A stretch of 64,000 nucleotides of DNA, from NCBI RefSeq assembly GCF_014648355.1, contig NZ_BMQY01000007.1:62001-126000 (forward strand), in the 5' to 3' direction. Within the stretch, counting starts at the first letter, position 1. Every line of letters begins with the position of its first letter. Under the pieces are notes generated by a model. That model saw only the letters and a program-made list of their open reading frames with translations. It did not search any database and had not been told where the DNA came from. The position numbers were made by a program, and so were the translations under genes. The stretch comes from Couchioplanes azureus (GTDB taxonomy: Bacteria > Actinomycetota > Actinomycetes > Mycobacteriales > Micromonosporaceae). Positions 16,357-24,364 of this stretch are shown here, piece by piece.

Positions 16357-17313
16357 TCAGAACTCGCTGTGGGGATCGTAGTACTGGCCCGCGTTCTCCT
16401 TCGTGATCATCGGTGAGGGCACGATCGTGTCCTTCTCCGCGGTGCCGCCGTCCAGCAGTGTGATGAGGCGCTGATAGGCGGCCTTGCCCATGGTGACCGC
16501 GTTGTTCAGGCCGGTCACCTCGTAGTTGGTGCCGGCGTTGATCGCGGCGAGCGCCTCCTTCTGGCCGTCGACACCGGCCAGGAACATGTCCTTGCTGCGG
16601 CCCGCGTCGCTGATGGCCTTCTGCGCGCCGAGACACATCGAGTCGTTCTCGCAGAAGACGGCCTTGATGTCCCGGTGCCGGGCGAGCAGGTTCTCCATCA
16701 CCTTGAGGCCCCCGTCGCTGCTCCATTCGCCGAACTCCGGCGCCACCACCAGCTCGATGCCCGGCTGCTTCTGCAACACCGAGGTCACCCCGCCGGTCCT
16801 GGCCAGCCCGATGGAGTTGTCGGCCGGACCACCACGGATGATCGCCACCTTGCCCCGGCCCTTCAGTCTGTCGTTGATGTACGTGCCGTCCTGGTGGCCG
16901 ATCGCAGCGTTGTCCGGCCCGACCCAGCTGGTGTACTCGCCCGGCTTGAGCTTGCGGTCGACGAGTACGACCGGGATGCCCTTCTGTTTGATGGCGGCCA
17001 GGGCCGCCGGGGCGGCCTCCAGCGGACCGCCGGAGATGATCATGCCGTCGACGTCCTTGGCCAACAGGTCGGCGACGTTCGAGGTCAATGCCGGGGCGTC
17101 GCCCTTGGCGTCGGTCACGGACACGGTGACGCCGCCCTCGGCGGCCTCCCGCTCGACGGTCTTGGAGATTCCGATGAAGTACGGTGCGCCCAGGGTGAAG
17201 TTCGCCATTCCGATCATGCGGCTGCGGGATCCGGAACCTCCGTCGTCAGATCCGCACGCCGTGGCTGCGAACACGCAAGCTCCAACGGCCACCGATGCGA
17301 TCAGTCGTCTCAT
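16357..17313 (-). CDS. Sugar ABC transporter substrate-binding lipoprotein (RbsB-like)
   Basis: This 318-residue lipoprotein has signal peptide MRRLIASVAVGACVFAATAC with the lipobox Cys at residue 20. The periplasmic-binding-protein type I fold shows ANFTLGAPYFIGISKTVEREA, DGMIISGGPLEAAPAAL, IPVVLVDRK, FCENDSMCLGAQKAI and LAGVDGQKEALAAI, all standard blocks of ribose/galactose-type binding proteins. GGAGGAG lies 9 bases before the ATG. It follows the permease gene by 68 bases. No ATPase gene is present in the neighbourhood, so the transporter must borrow one or be incomplete. Confidence 0.85.
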   Translation of the reverse strand: MRRLIASVAVGACVFAATACGSDDGGSGSRSRMIGMANFTLGAPYFIGISKTVEREAAEGGVTVSVTDAKGDAPALTSNVADLLAKDVDGMIISGGPLEAAPAALAAIKQKGIPVVLVDRKLKPGEYTSWVGPDNAAIGHQDGTYINDRLKGRGKVAIIRGGPADNSIGLARTGGVTSVLQKQPGIELVVAPEFGEWSSDGGLKVMENLLARHRDIKAVFCENDSMCLGAQKAISDAGRSKDMFLAGVDGQKEALAAINAGTNYEVTGLNNAVTMGKAAYQRLITLLDGGTAEKDTIVPSPMITKENAGQYYDPHSEF

Positions 17314-17381
17314 CTTCAGCCTCCTCCGGTGAGACCGGTGGGTAGTCCGTATGCCGGCACGCCGGCCGCTATGTGCGGACT

Positions 17382-18506
17382 TCATGGGGTTTCTCGCCGG
17401 CGTGCGAGCACGACGGCGGCGATGATCAGGCCCTTGAGGACCTGTTGCCAGTAGCTCTGGACGTCGTGAAGGGTGAGCAGGTTGTCGATCAGTGCCAGCA
17501 GCACGACGCCGCCGAGGGTGCCGACGACGCTGCCGCGTCCACCTGCCAGGCTGGCGCCGCCGATCACGCAGGCGGCTATGGCGTTGAGCTCGAAGGCGAC
17601 GCCGACACTCGGCTGCGCGATGCCGACCCGCGAGGCGAGGATCACGCCGGCCAGGCCGGAGCAGAACCCGCTGATCAGGTACGTCAGCAGGACATGGCGC
17701 GGCACATGGATCCCGGCCAGCCGGGCCGCCTGGCGGTTGCCGCCGATCGCCACGATCGCACGTCCCGGCGTGGTCCGGGTGAGGAAGACCCAGGCCGCGC
17801 CGAACAGCGCGACGACGACAAGGGTCGCGTACGGGATCGGCCCGATCGACGCGGTACCCAGCGTCAGGAAGCCGATGTCGGCCGGCGTGATCGGGGTTTC
17901 GGAGTAGACGTACGCCAGGCCACGGATCGTGGTGAGCGCTGCGAGGGTCACCACGAACGGCGCCAACCGGAACCAGGCGACCAGCACGCCGTTGACCGCG
18001 CCGCAGGCGATGCCGACCGTGACCGCGAGCGCCATCGCGACCGACACCGGCAGCTCGGCCGCGAGCCCCGCCGCTATCAGGCCGGTGAGGGCCACGATGG
18101 AGCCGACGGACAGGTCGATGCCGCCGGTGAGGATCACCATCAGCATGCCGAGCGCGAGCAGGGCGGTGGGCACCGACTGGCGCAGCAGGTTCGTCACGTT
18201 GTCGTCGGTGCGGAACGAGTCGCTGGTCGTTACGGCGAACACCAGCAACACCAGGAAGACGACCGCGAAACCGCCGTTGATCAGCTGGCTGCGGTCGAAC
18301 CGCCGCCGCGCCGAGGCGTCGTCGCCGGTGCGTAGCATCAGCCGCTCGCGCAAGGACGCGGCCATGTCCCGGCGGCCCTGCCGCGCCGCGGCGATCACCT
18401 CTGCGGTCCGCGCAGGACCGGTGGCCGGCATCTCGCCGATCGGCTTGCCGGTGGCGGGGTTGCGGATCTCCGTCGTGGCGGGCGTGGACCTCGGCAGTCG
18501 GGTCAT
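17382..18506 (-). CDS. Sugar ABC permease (RbsC-like) with an aldehyde-dehydrogenase-like N-terminus
   Basis: Residues about 75-374 form a typical ribose-type permease with eight or more membrane spans and signatures such as GGIDLSVGSIVALTG, FVVTLAALTTIRGLAYVYS and IGGASLAGGRGSVVGTLGG. The first 55-60 residues are not permease-like: IRNPATGKPIGEMPATGP followed by AARQGRRDMAASLRERLML reads as the N-terminal segment of an aldehyde dehydrogenase. The ATG at 18506 has GGGAGCAAGCGG upstream, so the hybrid frame looks translatable. An internal ATG (MLRTGDDAS, about residue 60) could start the true permease. Usual RbsC length is about 320 residues. Confidence 0.75.
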   Translation of the reverse strand: MTRLPRSTPATTEIRNPATGKPIGEMPATGPARTAEVIAAARQGRRDMAASLRERLMLRTGDDASARRRFDRSQLINGGFAVVFLVLLVFAVTTSDSFRTDDNVTNLLRQSVPTALLALGMLMVILTGGIDLSVGSIVALTGLIAAGLAAELPVSVAMALAVTVGIACGAVNGVLVAWFRLAPFVVTLAALTTIRGLAYVYSETPITPADIGFLTLGTASIGPIPYATLVVVALFGAAWVFLTRTTPGRAIVAIGGNRQAARLAGIHVPRHVLLTYLISGFCSGLAGVILASRVGIAQPSVGVAFELNAIAACVIGGASLAGGRGSVVGTLGGVVLLALIDNLLTLHDVQSYWQQVLKGLIIAAVVLARRRETP

Positions 18507-18803
18507 CCGCTTGCTCCCTGCCAGGCGATCGCTACCGTCGGCGGCGACCGGATCGCCGTGCGCCGGCAACCGGCCCGGGAATCCGGTCACCCGACGTGAG
18601 GCGCATCAGCGGACCAGCGAAACAGGTTCGTCCGCTATCTCCAATCTCGTCCTGTCGGCAGTGGATGTCAACGGTGAGCTATCGACACCGTGGCGGTCAT
18701 CGGCCGGTCATGCGCGAACCCTGGTTCCAGCGGCCGAGAGAGTTCCTGGAGACCGCCTGCCTCGAGCACGCCGAATCCGGTCAACTGCGCTGCATGCAGA
18801 GCA
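18507..18803. other. Intergenic region upstream of the permease
   Basis: No gene is supported. On the minus strand a consensus -35 TTGACA (complement of 18666-18671) points towards the permease, with only a weak -10 (GAGATT) 17 bases on. A short plus-strand frame (MREPWFQRPREFLETACLEH) has protein-like composition but ends quickly; it may be a gene remnant. Together with the chimeric permease this suggests a past rearrangement here. Confidence 0.35.
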
Positions 18804-19538
18804 TCATCCCCGGCGTGTCGCGGCGATGTTGCCGAGCTCATCCGTGAGGTCGGCGAGCACTGTGGCCGGGTCTGGTGCCCGGGTCAGGGACCGGCCGATG
18901 ACGATGTGTGAGGCGCCCGCCCGGATGGCGGCGACCGGGTCTGCCGGGCGGGCATGCTCGGTTGCGGCCTGACCGGCCAGTTCGGCGCGCAGCCTCACAC
19001 CCGGCGTGACGATCAGCATGCCGGGGTGGAGGTGTTCGCGCAGTGTCGCCGCGTCCTGGGCGGAGGCGACGACGCCGTGGCAGCCGGCATGCCGAGTGAG
19101 CCGGGCCAGCCGGGGGACCTGCTCGGCGGTCGTGGCTCGCACGCCCACGTCGGCGAGGTCGGCGTCGGTCAGGCTCGTGACGACGGTCAGCGCGATCACC
19201 CGTAGCTGGGGGAAGTCGGCCGCGGCCCGCACCGCGGCTTCCATGATCCGGATGCCGGCCATGGCGTGCACGGTTACCATGGTCGCTCCGAGCCGGCCGG
19301 CCGCCCGAACGGCACCCGCGACCGAGGTCGGGATCTCGAACAGTTTGAGATCGAGGAAGACGTCCTTGCCCTCGGCGGCCAGCCTGGCGGCCAGTGCCGG
19401 GCCGGCCGCGGTCAGCAGCTCCAGGCCGATCTTGTACGCCTGACCGGCGTCCCCGAGCCGAGCCACGATCGCCTCGGCGTCGCCGGCGGTGTCGAAGTCG
19501 AGCGCGACGATGATGCGGCGTGCAGCGTCCACATCCAT
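18804..19538 (-). CDS. Divergent orotidine 5'-phosphate decarboxylase-family protein
   Basis: This 244-residue TIM-barrel protein has the OMP decarboxylase layout: RIIVALDFDT (Asp14), AYKIGLEL (Lys36), FLDLKLFEIPTSVAGAVRAA, MVTVHAMAG, VTPGVRL and IVIGRSLTRAPDP (phosphate-binding Arg). The catalytic motif DxKxxD reads D63-L-K65-L-F-E68, so the last Asp is Glu. The length fits the short bacterial enzyme, whereas many actinobacteria use a longer PyrF for pyrimidine synthesis. It may be a second, altered copy. It lies upstream of a sugar transporter cassette rather than in a pyr operon. It could decarboxylate OMP weakly or another phosphorylated substrate. Confidence 0.75.
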   Translation of the reverse strand: MDVDAARRIIVALDFDTAGDAEAIVARLGDAGQAYKIGLELLTAAGPALAARLAAEGKDVFLDLKLFEIPTSVAGAVRAAGRLGATMVTVHAMAGIRIMEAAVRAAADFPQLRVIALTVVTSLTDADLADVGVRATTAEQVPRLARLTRHAGCHGVVASAQDAATLREHLHPGMLIVTPGVRLRAELAGQAATEHARPADPVAAIRAGASHIVIGRSLTRAPDPATVLADLTDELGNIAATRRG

Positions 19539-19611
19539 GATCTTGCCATTGCTGCGCCGCACTCACCGGGTCGGATCCGGTGCTCGTGCGATCCGGCCGT
19601 CTCACTCGCCT

Positions 19612-19630
19612 GGTGACCGTGACGGTCACC
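19612..19630. terminator. Inverted repeat between the OMPDC-like gene and fadA5
   Basis: GGTGACCG-TGA-CGGTCACC is a perfect 8-bp-arm hairpin just after the fadA5 stop codon on the minus strand, with no T-tract. It most likely ends fadA5 transcription. An operator for the downstream OMPDC-like gene is the alternative. Confidence 0.4.
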
Positions 19631-19645
19631 GGCTGACGCCGGAGT

Positions 19646-20809
19646 TCAGATCCGTTCGAGGATGGTCGCCGTGGCCATGGCGCCGCCCGCGCACATGGTG
19701 ACCAGTGCGGTGCCCTGGCCGGTGCGTTCCAGCTCGTGCAGGGCGGTGACGATCAGCCGGGAGCCGGTGCTGCCGACCGGGTGCCCGAGCGCGATCGCGC
19801 CGCCGTTCACGTTGACCCGGTCGACGTCCGCGCGGTGCACGGCCAGCCAGGAGAGCACCACGCTGGCGAAGGCCTCGTTGACCTCGCACCGGTCGATGTC
19901 GTCGATCTTCATGCCGGTGCGGGCCAGCACCCGTTCGGTGGCCGCGATCGGGCCGTCCAGGTGGTAGTAGGGCTCGGCGCCGACCAGGCACTGGGCCAGG
20001 ATCCGGGCGCGCGGGCGCAGGCCCAGCTCGCGTGCCCGGCCGGCGTCCATCAGCAGCAGGGCCGCGGCGCCGTCGGAGATCTGCGAGGCGGTGCCGGCCG
20101 TGTGCAGGCCGCCGTCGAGGACGGGGCGCAGGCCGGCCAGGCCCGCCGCGGTCGTCTCGCGCAGGCCCTGGTCGCGGTCCACGGTCCGGATCTCGCCGGT
20201 GGGGCGGCCGTCGGCGTCCAGCACCGGGGCGTCGACCGGGGTCACCTCGGCGGCGAAGTGCCCCGCGTCCCAGGCGCGGGCGGCGTGGTGCTGGGAGCGT
20301 ACGCCGAAGCGGTCGAGGTCGGCGCGGGTCAGCCCGCGCCGCGCCGCGATGCGGTCGGCGGCCACGTACTGGTTGGGCAGGTCGATGTGCCAGGAACCGG
20401 GGCGGGGGAGTCCGGCGTCCTTGCCGAGGTTGGCGCGCAGCGGGACCCGGCTCATCGACTCGACCCCGCACGCCATGCCGACCTCGACGGCGTCGGCGGC
20501 GATGAGCCCGGCGACGAGGTGTGCGGCGTGCTGCGCCGATCCGCACTGCGCGTCGACGGTCAGGCAGCCGGTCGGGTACGGCAGGCCGGCGTGCAGCCAC
20601 GCGGTGCGGGTGATGTTGTTGGACTGCTCGCCGCCCTGGGTGACGCAGCCGCCGGCGACCTGCTCGACGAGGGCCGGGTCGATGCCGGTGCGGTCGAGGA
20701 CCGCGCGTTGCGCCGCGCCGAGCAGCTCGGCGGCGTGCAGCCCGGCCAGCCGGCCCCCGCGGCGGCCGATCGGCGTGCGGACCGCGCCGACGATCACCGG
20801 TACGCCCAC
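19646..20809 (-). CDS. fadA5: Steroid side-chain thiolase FadA5
   Basis: This 387-residue thiolase is highly similar by eye to M. tuberculosis FadA5: GCVTQGGEQSNNITRTAWLHAG, HIDLPNQYVAADRIAARRG, GTASQISDGAAALL, VGAEPYYHLDGPIAATE and the C-terminal MCAGGAMATATILERI. Catalytic residues are Cys89 (DAQCGS), the His in ALGHPVGSTG and the Cys in MCAGG. FadA5 cleaves 3,22-dioxochol-4-ene-24-oyl-CoA-type beta-ketoacyl-CoAs, releasing acetyl-CoA in the side-chain cycle. The GTG start is 17 bases from a perfect KstR-type operator shared with cyp125. Confidence 0.92.
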   Translation of the reverse strand: MGVPVIVGAVRTPIGRRGGRLAGLHAAELLGAAQRAVLDRTGIDPALVEQVAGGCVTQGGEQSNNITRTAWLHAGLPYPTGCLTVDAQCGSAQHAAHLVAGLIAADAVEVGMACGVESMSRVPLRANLGKDAGLPRPGSWHIDLPNQYVAADRIAARRGLTRADLDRFGVRSQHHAARAWDAGHFAAEVTPVDAPVLDADGRPTGEIRTVDRDQGLRETTAAGLAGLRPVLDGGLHTAGTASQISDGAAALLLMDAGRARELGLRPRARILAQCLVGAEPYYHLDGPIAATERVLARTGMKIDDIDRCEVNEAFASVVLSWLAVHRADVDRVNVNGGAIALGHPVGSTGSRLIVTALHELERTGQGTALVTMCAGGAMATATILERI

Positions 20810-20825
20810 GACGGCCTCCCAGTTG

Positions 20826-20839
20826 TAGAACGTGTTCTA
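20826..20839. promoter_or_regulatory. KstR-type operator, fadA5/cyp125
   Basis: TAGAACGTGTTCTA is an exact TnnAACnnGTTnnA match with symmetric TAGAAC/GTTCTA arms. It lies between divergent fadA5 and cyp125, so a KstR dimer bound here would repress fadA5 and possibly both genes until a 3-oxosteroid-CoA inducer is present. Confidence 0.85.
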
Positions 20840-20892
20840 CCAACGCTGCATCAGAGGTATACCACAGGGAACCTCGACGTGTTTCAATCTGG

Positions 20893-20906
20893 TGGAACCT
20901 GTTTCT
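20893..20906. promoter_or_regulatory. Second KstR-like box, immediately upstream of cyp125
   Basis: TGGAACCTGTTTCT matches TnnAACnnGTTnnA except for the last base. It is 12 bases before the cyp125 GTG and overlaps the ribosome-binding region. It is a weaker candidate than the neighbouring perfect site. Confidence 0.45.
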
Positions 20907-20918
20907 GGAGGAGGAGCC

Positions 20919-22151
20919 GTGGCTGAGCCTCGCATCCCCGAGGGTTTCGACTTCACCGATCCGCAGATCTACGTCGACGGCATACCGCACGCGGAGTTCG
21001 CCGAGCTGCGGCGCACCGCGCCGGTGTGGTGGATCCCGCAGGCGCGCGGCAGCGCCGGCTTCGACGACGAGGGCTACTGGGCGGTGACCCGGCACGCCGA
21101 CGTGATGACCGTGTCCCGGGACAGCGACACGTACTCCAGCTGGGAGAACACGGCCATCGTCCGGTTCCAGGCGGACCTGCCCCGGGACCGGATCGACATG
21201 CAGCGCCTGGTGCTGCTCAACATGGACCCGCCGCAGCACACCAAGCAGCGCGCCATCGTCTCCCGCGGCTTCACCCCCCGCGCCATCAACAGCCTGCGCT
21301 CCGCGCTGGCCACCCGCGCCGAGCGGATCGTGCGGGCGGCGTCCGGCGCCGACGGCGGCGACTTCGTCACGGAGGTCGCCTGTGAGCTGCCCCTGCAGGC
21401 CATCGCCGAGCTGATCGGCGTGCCGCAGGACGACCGCCGGCAGGTCTTCGACTGGTCGAACGCGATGATCGGGTACGACGACCCGGAGTACAGCGGCGGC
21501 GCCGACGCCATGGAGCCGGCGATGGAACTGCTCGGCTACGCCATGAAGATGGCCGAGGAGCGCCAGACCTGCCCGCGCGACGACATCGTCACCACGCTGG
21601 TGAAGGCGGAGATCGACGGCGAGCACCTGTCCGCCGACGAGTTCGGCTTCTTCGTGCTGCTGCTGGCCGTGGCCGGCAACGAGACCACCCGCAACGCGAT
21701 CTCGCACGGGATTCTGGCCCTGCTCGAGCACCCCGAGCAGTGGGAGCTGTTCAAGGCCGAGCGGCCACGGACCGCGGTGGACGAGATCGTCCGCTGGGGC
21801 ACCCCGGTGAACGTCTTCCAGCGCACCGCGATGCGCGACACCGAGCTGGGCGGGCAGGAGATCGAGGCGGGCCAGCGGCTGGCGCTCTTCTACGGCTCGG
21901 CGAACTTCGACGAGGAGGTCTTCGACCACCCGGAGCGGTTCGACATCACCCGCAGCCCCAACCCGCACCTCGGCTTCGGCGGCAGCGGCGCGCACTTCTG
22001 CCTGGGCGCCAACCTGGCCCGGCTGGAGATCGACCTCATCTTCAACGCCATCGCCGACCACATGCCGGACATCAGCCTGGCCGGTCCGCCGCAGCGGCTG
22101 CGCTCCGGCTGGCTGAACAGCATCAAGCACCTGCCGGTCCGGTACCGCTGA
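20919..22151 (+). CDS. cyp125: Cytochrome P450 CYP125, steroid C26/C27 monooxygenase
   Basis: This 410-residue P450 has the CYP125 blocks FTDPQIYVDGIPHAEFAELR, SRGFTPRAINSL, CELPLQAIAELIGVPQDDR, the I-helix LLLAVAGNETTRNAISHG, the ExxR-type region, NFDEEVFDHPERFDI and the heme loop HLGFGGSGAHFCLGANLARLE (Cys361). CYP125 hydroxylates the terminal methyl of cholest-4-en-3-one and oxidises it towards the carboxylic acid, starting side-chain degradation. The GTG at 20919 follows GGAGGAGG. It diverges from fadA5 and shares its operator region. Electron-transfer partners (ferredoxin, reductase) are not in the window. Confidence 0.92.
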   Translation: MAEPRIPEGFDFTDPQIYVDGIPHAEFAELRRTAPVWWIPQARGSAGFDDEGYWAVTRHADVMTVSRDSDTYSSWENTAIVRFQADLPRDRIDMQRLVLLNMDPPQHTKQRAIVSRGFTPRAINSLRSALATRAERIVRAASGADGGDFVTEVACELPLQAIAELIGVPQDDRRQVFDWSNAMIGYDDPEYSGGADAMEPAMELLGYAMKMAEERQTCPRDDIVTTLVKAEIDGEHLSADEFGFFVLLLAVAGNETTRNAISHGILALLEHPEQWELFKAERPRTAVDEIVRWGTPVNVFQRTAMRDTELGGQEIEAGQRLALFYGSANFDEEVFDHPERFDITRSPNPHLGFGGSGAHFCLGANLARLEIDLIFNAIADHMPDISLAGPPQRLRSGWLNSIKHLPVRYR

Positions 22152-22157
22152 GCTACC

Positions 22158-23309
22158 TCACGGCTCGGTCGCGACCACCCACATCGAGAAGAACTGCGAG
22201 CCTCCACCGTACGCGTGCCCGACCGCGGTGCGCGCCCCGGCGACCTGGTGCCCGCCCGAGCGGCCCATCACCTGCATGGCCGCCTCGGCGAAGCGCAGCA
22301 GCCCGGAGGCGCCGATCGGGTTGGAGCACAGCACGCCGCCGGACGGGTTGACCGGCAGCCGCCCGCCGATCCGCGTCTCGCCGGCCTCGGTGAGCTTCCA
22401 GCCGTGCCCGGGCTCGGCGAAGCCGAGGTTCTCCAGCCACATCGGCTCGAACCAGGAGAACGGCACGTACAGCTCGGCGACGTCCACCTCGTCCAGCGGG
22501 TCGGCGATGCCGGCCGCGTCCCACAGCGCCCGGGCGGCCTCGGCGCCGGCGCGCGGGTTCACGTGGTCCTTGCCGGCGAAGAAGGTGGGCTCGGTGCGCA
22601 TCGCGGTGGCCCGGATCCACGCCGCCTGCCGGTCGCTGGCCTCGGCCGCCGCCTGGTCGCCGAGGACGACCGCGCAGGCGCCGTCCGAGGAGGGGCAGGT
22701 CTCGTCGTAGCGGATCGGGTCCCACAGCATGGCCGAGGAGCGCACCGACTCCGGCGTGATGTCCGGCTGCCGCAGGTGGGCGTACGGGTTGAGCGCCCCG
22801 TTGCGCCGATCCTTGACCGCCACCAGCGCCCCGATGTGCTCCGGCGCCGAGCTGCGCCGGATGTACGCGCGGATGTGCGGTGCGAAGTAGCCGCCGGCCC
22901 CGGCGCCGATCGGCGCGCTGAAGGGCGGCTGGATCGACAGCGCCCACATGGCGTTGGACTCGGACTGCTTCTCGAACGCGACCGCCAGCACCCGCCGGTG
23001 CACCCCGGCGCGGATCAGGGTGGTGGCCACGTTGGCGGTGGCGCCGCCCACCGAGCCGGCCGTGTGTACCCGCAGCAGCGGCCGGCCCGCCGCACCGATC
23101 GCCTCGGCCAGGAAGAGCTCGGGCATCATCACGCCCTCGAACAGGTCCGGCGCCTTGCCCAGCACGACCGCGTCGATCTGCGACCAGTCGGTGCCCGCGT
23201 CCACCAGGGCCCGGTCGACGGCCTCCCGGCACAGCCCGGCCATCGACACGTCGGTGCGCCGGGTGCGGTGGTGCGTCTGTCCCGTGCCCAGTACGGCCGC
23301 CCTTCTCAT
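22158..23309 (-). CDS. ltp3: Thiolase-like lipid-transfer protein Ltp3 (Rv3523 homolog)
   Basis: This 383-residue SCP2-type thiolase-fold protein has AAVLGTGQTHHRTRRTDVS, TAGSVGGATANVATTLIRAG, PVNPSGGVLCSNPIGASG and HAYGGGSQFFSMWVV. The classical nucleophilic Cys of degradative thiolases is replaced by the TAGSVGG loop, as in the aldolase-like Ltp proteins. In Rhodococcus, Ltp3 and Ltp4 are needed to cleave C24-branched sterol side chains (campesterol, sitosterol). It overlaps ltp4 by 4 bases, and the order DUF35-ltp4-ltp3 matches Rv3521-Rv3522-Rv3523. Confidence 0.85.
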   Translation of the reverse strand: MRRAAVLGTGQTHHRTRRTDVSMAGLCREAVDRALVDAGTDWSQIDAVVLGKAPDLFEGVMMPELFLAEAIGAAGRPLLRVHTAGSVGGATANVATTLIRAGVHRRVLAVAFEKQSESNAMWALSIQPPFSAPIGAGAGGYFAPHIRAYIRRSSAPEHIGALVAVKDRRNGALNPYAHLRQPDITPESVRSSAMLWDPIRYDETCPSSDGACAVVLGDQAAAEASDRQAAWIRATAMRTEPTFFAGKDHVNPRAGAEAARALWDAAGIADPLDEVDVAELYVPFSWFEPMWLENLGFAEPGHGWKLTEAGETRIGGRLPVNPSGGVLCSNPIGASGLLRFAEAAMQVMGRSGGHQVAGARTAVGHAYGGGSQFFSMWVVATEP

Positions 23310-24364
23310 CGTCCCGCCTCCAGCACGCAGACCAGGTTCTGTTGCAGGGCCGGGCCGCTCGTGGCATGTGCCGCCACCCGGGTGGCCCGTCCGGACATCA
23401 CCAGCGTGGCCGCGGCCCCGATCCGGGCCAGGCCGGCGGAGAACATCGGGTTGCCGCACAGCGCGCCGCCGGACGGGTTGATCCGCACGCCGTCGCCCAG
23501 CCCGAGTGCCGTGCGCAGGAGCAGCTCCTGATGGGTGAACGGGGCGTGCAGCTCGGCCGCGTCGAGGTCGGCGGGCAGCCCCGCGGCGGCGGCCGCGGCG
23601 GTCGCCGAGGGTACGGCGGTCAGGTCCCGCTCGCCGAGTCCCTGGGGATCGATCCGGTGCGCCGCGCCGGTGATCCAGGCCGGACGGTCGCGGTGCCGGC
23701 GGGCGCGGTCCTCCGCCGCCAGCACCAGCGCCGCGGCGCCGTCGCCGACGGGTGCGCAGTCGTGCGCACGCAGGGGGTCGGCGAGATACGGCTCGGCGAG
23801 CAGCCGCTCGGCCGTGGTCTCCCCGGCCACCTGGGCGTACGGGTTGCCGGCCGCGTCGGCCCGGCTGCGCGCCGCCACCTCGGCCATGTCCCGCTCGCTG
23901 AGGATCCCGGCGTCGAGGGCGAGGCGTGCCTGCAGCGCGGCGACGCTCACCGAGTCGGGCCACAGCGGCGCCGTCGCGTACGGGTCGAGCTGCAGCGCCA
24001 GCACCCGGCGCAGCCGGCCGGCCGAGGACTTGCCGAAGCCGTAGACCAGCGCGGTCTCCGCCTCGCCCGCCAGGATCTTGACGTACGCCTCGTAGCACGC
24101 CCAGGCCGCGTCCATCTCCACGTGCGACTCGCAGATCGGCGGGAAGGCGCCGATGGCGTCGACGGCGTTGACGAACGAGAACGCCCGCCCGGCCAGGTAG
24201 TCGGAGGAACCCGAGCACCAGAAGTCCACCTCGCGCCGGTGCAGCCCGGCGCCGGCCAGCGCGTCCCGCAGGACCGGCACGAGCGTCTCGACGCCGCTGG
24301 TGGTGCCGGCCTCGCTCAGGCACGGGGACTGGGCGAACCCGATGACGGCGACCCGGCGGTTCAC
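23306..24364 (-). CDS. ltp4: Thiolase-like lipid-transfer protein Ltp4 (Rv3522 homolog)
   Basis: This 352-residue thiolase-fold protein starts with RRVAVIGFAQSPCLSEAG, has VDFWCSGSSDYLAGRAFSFVNAVD and ESHVEMDAAWACYEAYVKILAGE, and ends with RINPSGGALCGNPMFSAGLARIGAA. It resembles Rv3522 (354 residues). The protein probably works with Ltp3 and the DUF35 protein as an acyl-CoA-handling complex for retro-aldol or thiolytic cleavage of sterol side chains. The GTG start overlaps the DUF35 stop as GTGA. Confidence 0.83.
   Translation of the reverse strand: MNRRVAVIGFAQSPCLSEAGTTSGVETLVPVLRDALAGAGLHRREVDFWCSGSSDYLAGRAFSFVNAVDAIGAFPPICESHVEMDAAWACYEAYVKILAGEAETALVYGFGKSSAGRLRRVLALQLDPYATAPLWPDSVSVAALQARLALDAGILSERDMAEVAARSRADAAGNPYAQVAGETTAERLLAEPYLADPLRAHDCAPVGDGAAALVLAAEDRARRHRDRPAWITGAAHRIDPQGLGERDLTAVPSATAAAAAAGLPADLDAAELHAPFTHQELLLRTALGLGDGVRINPSGGALCGNPMFSAGLARIGAAATLVMSGRATRVAAHATSGPALQQNLVCVLEAGR

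Noticed and set aside
18596..18847. Short plus-strand ORF between the permease and OMPDC-like genes
   Set aside because: No ribosome-binding site, no recognisable domain and it runs into the OMPDC-like gene antisense; at most a remnant.
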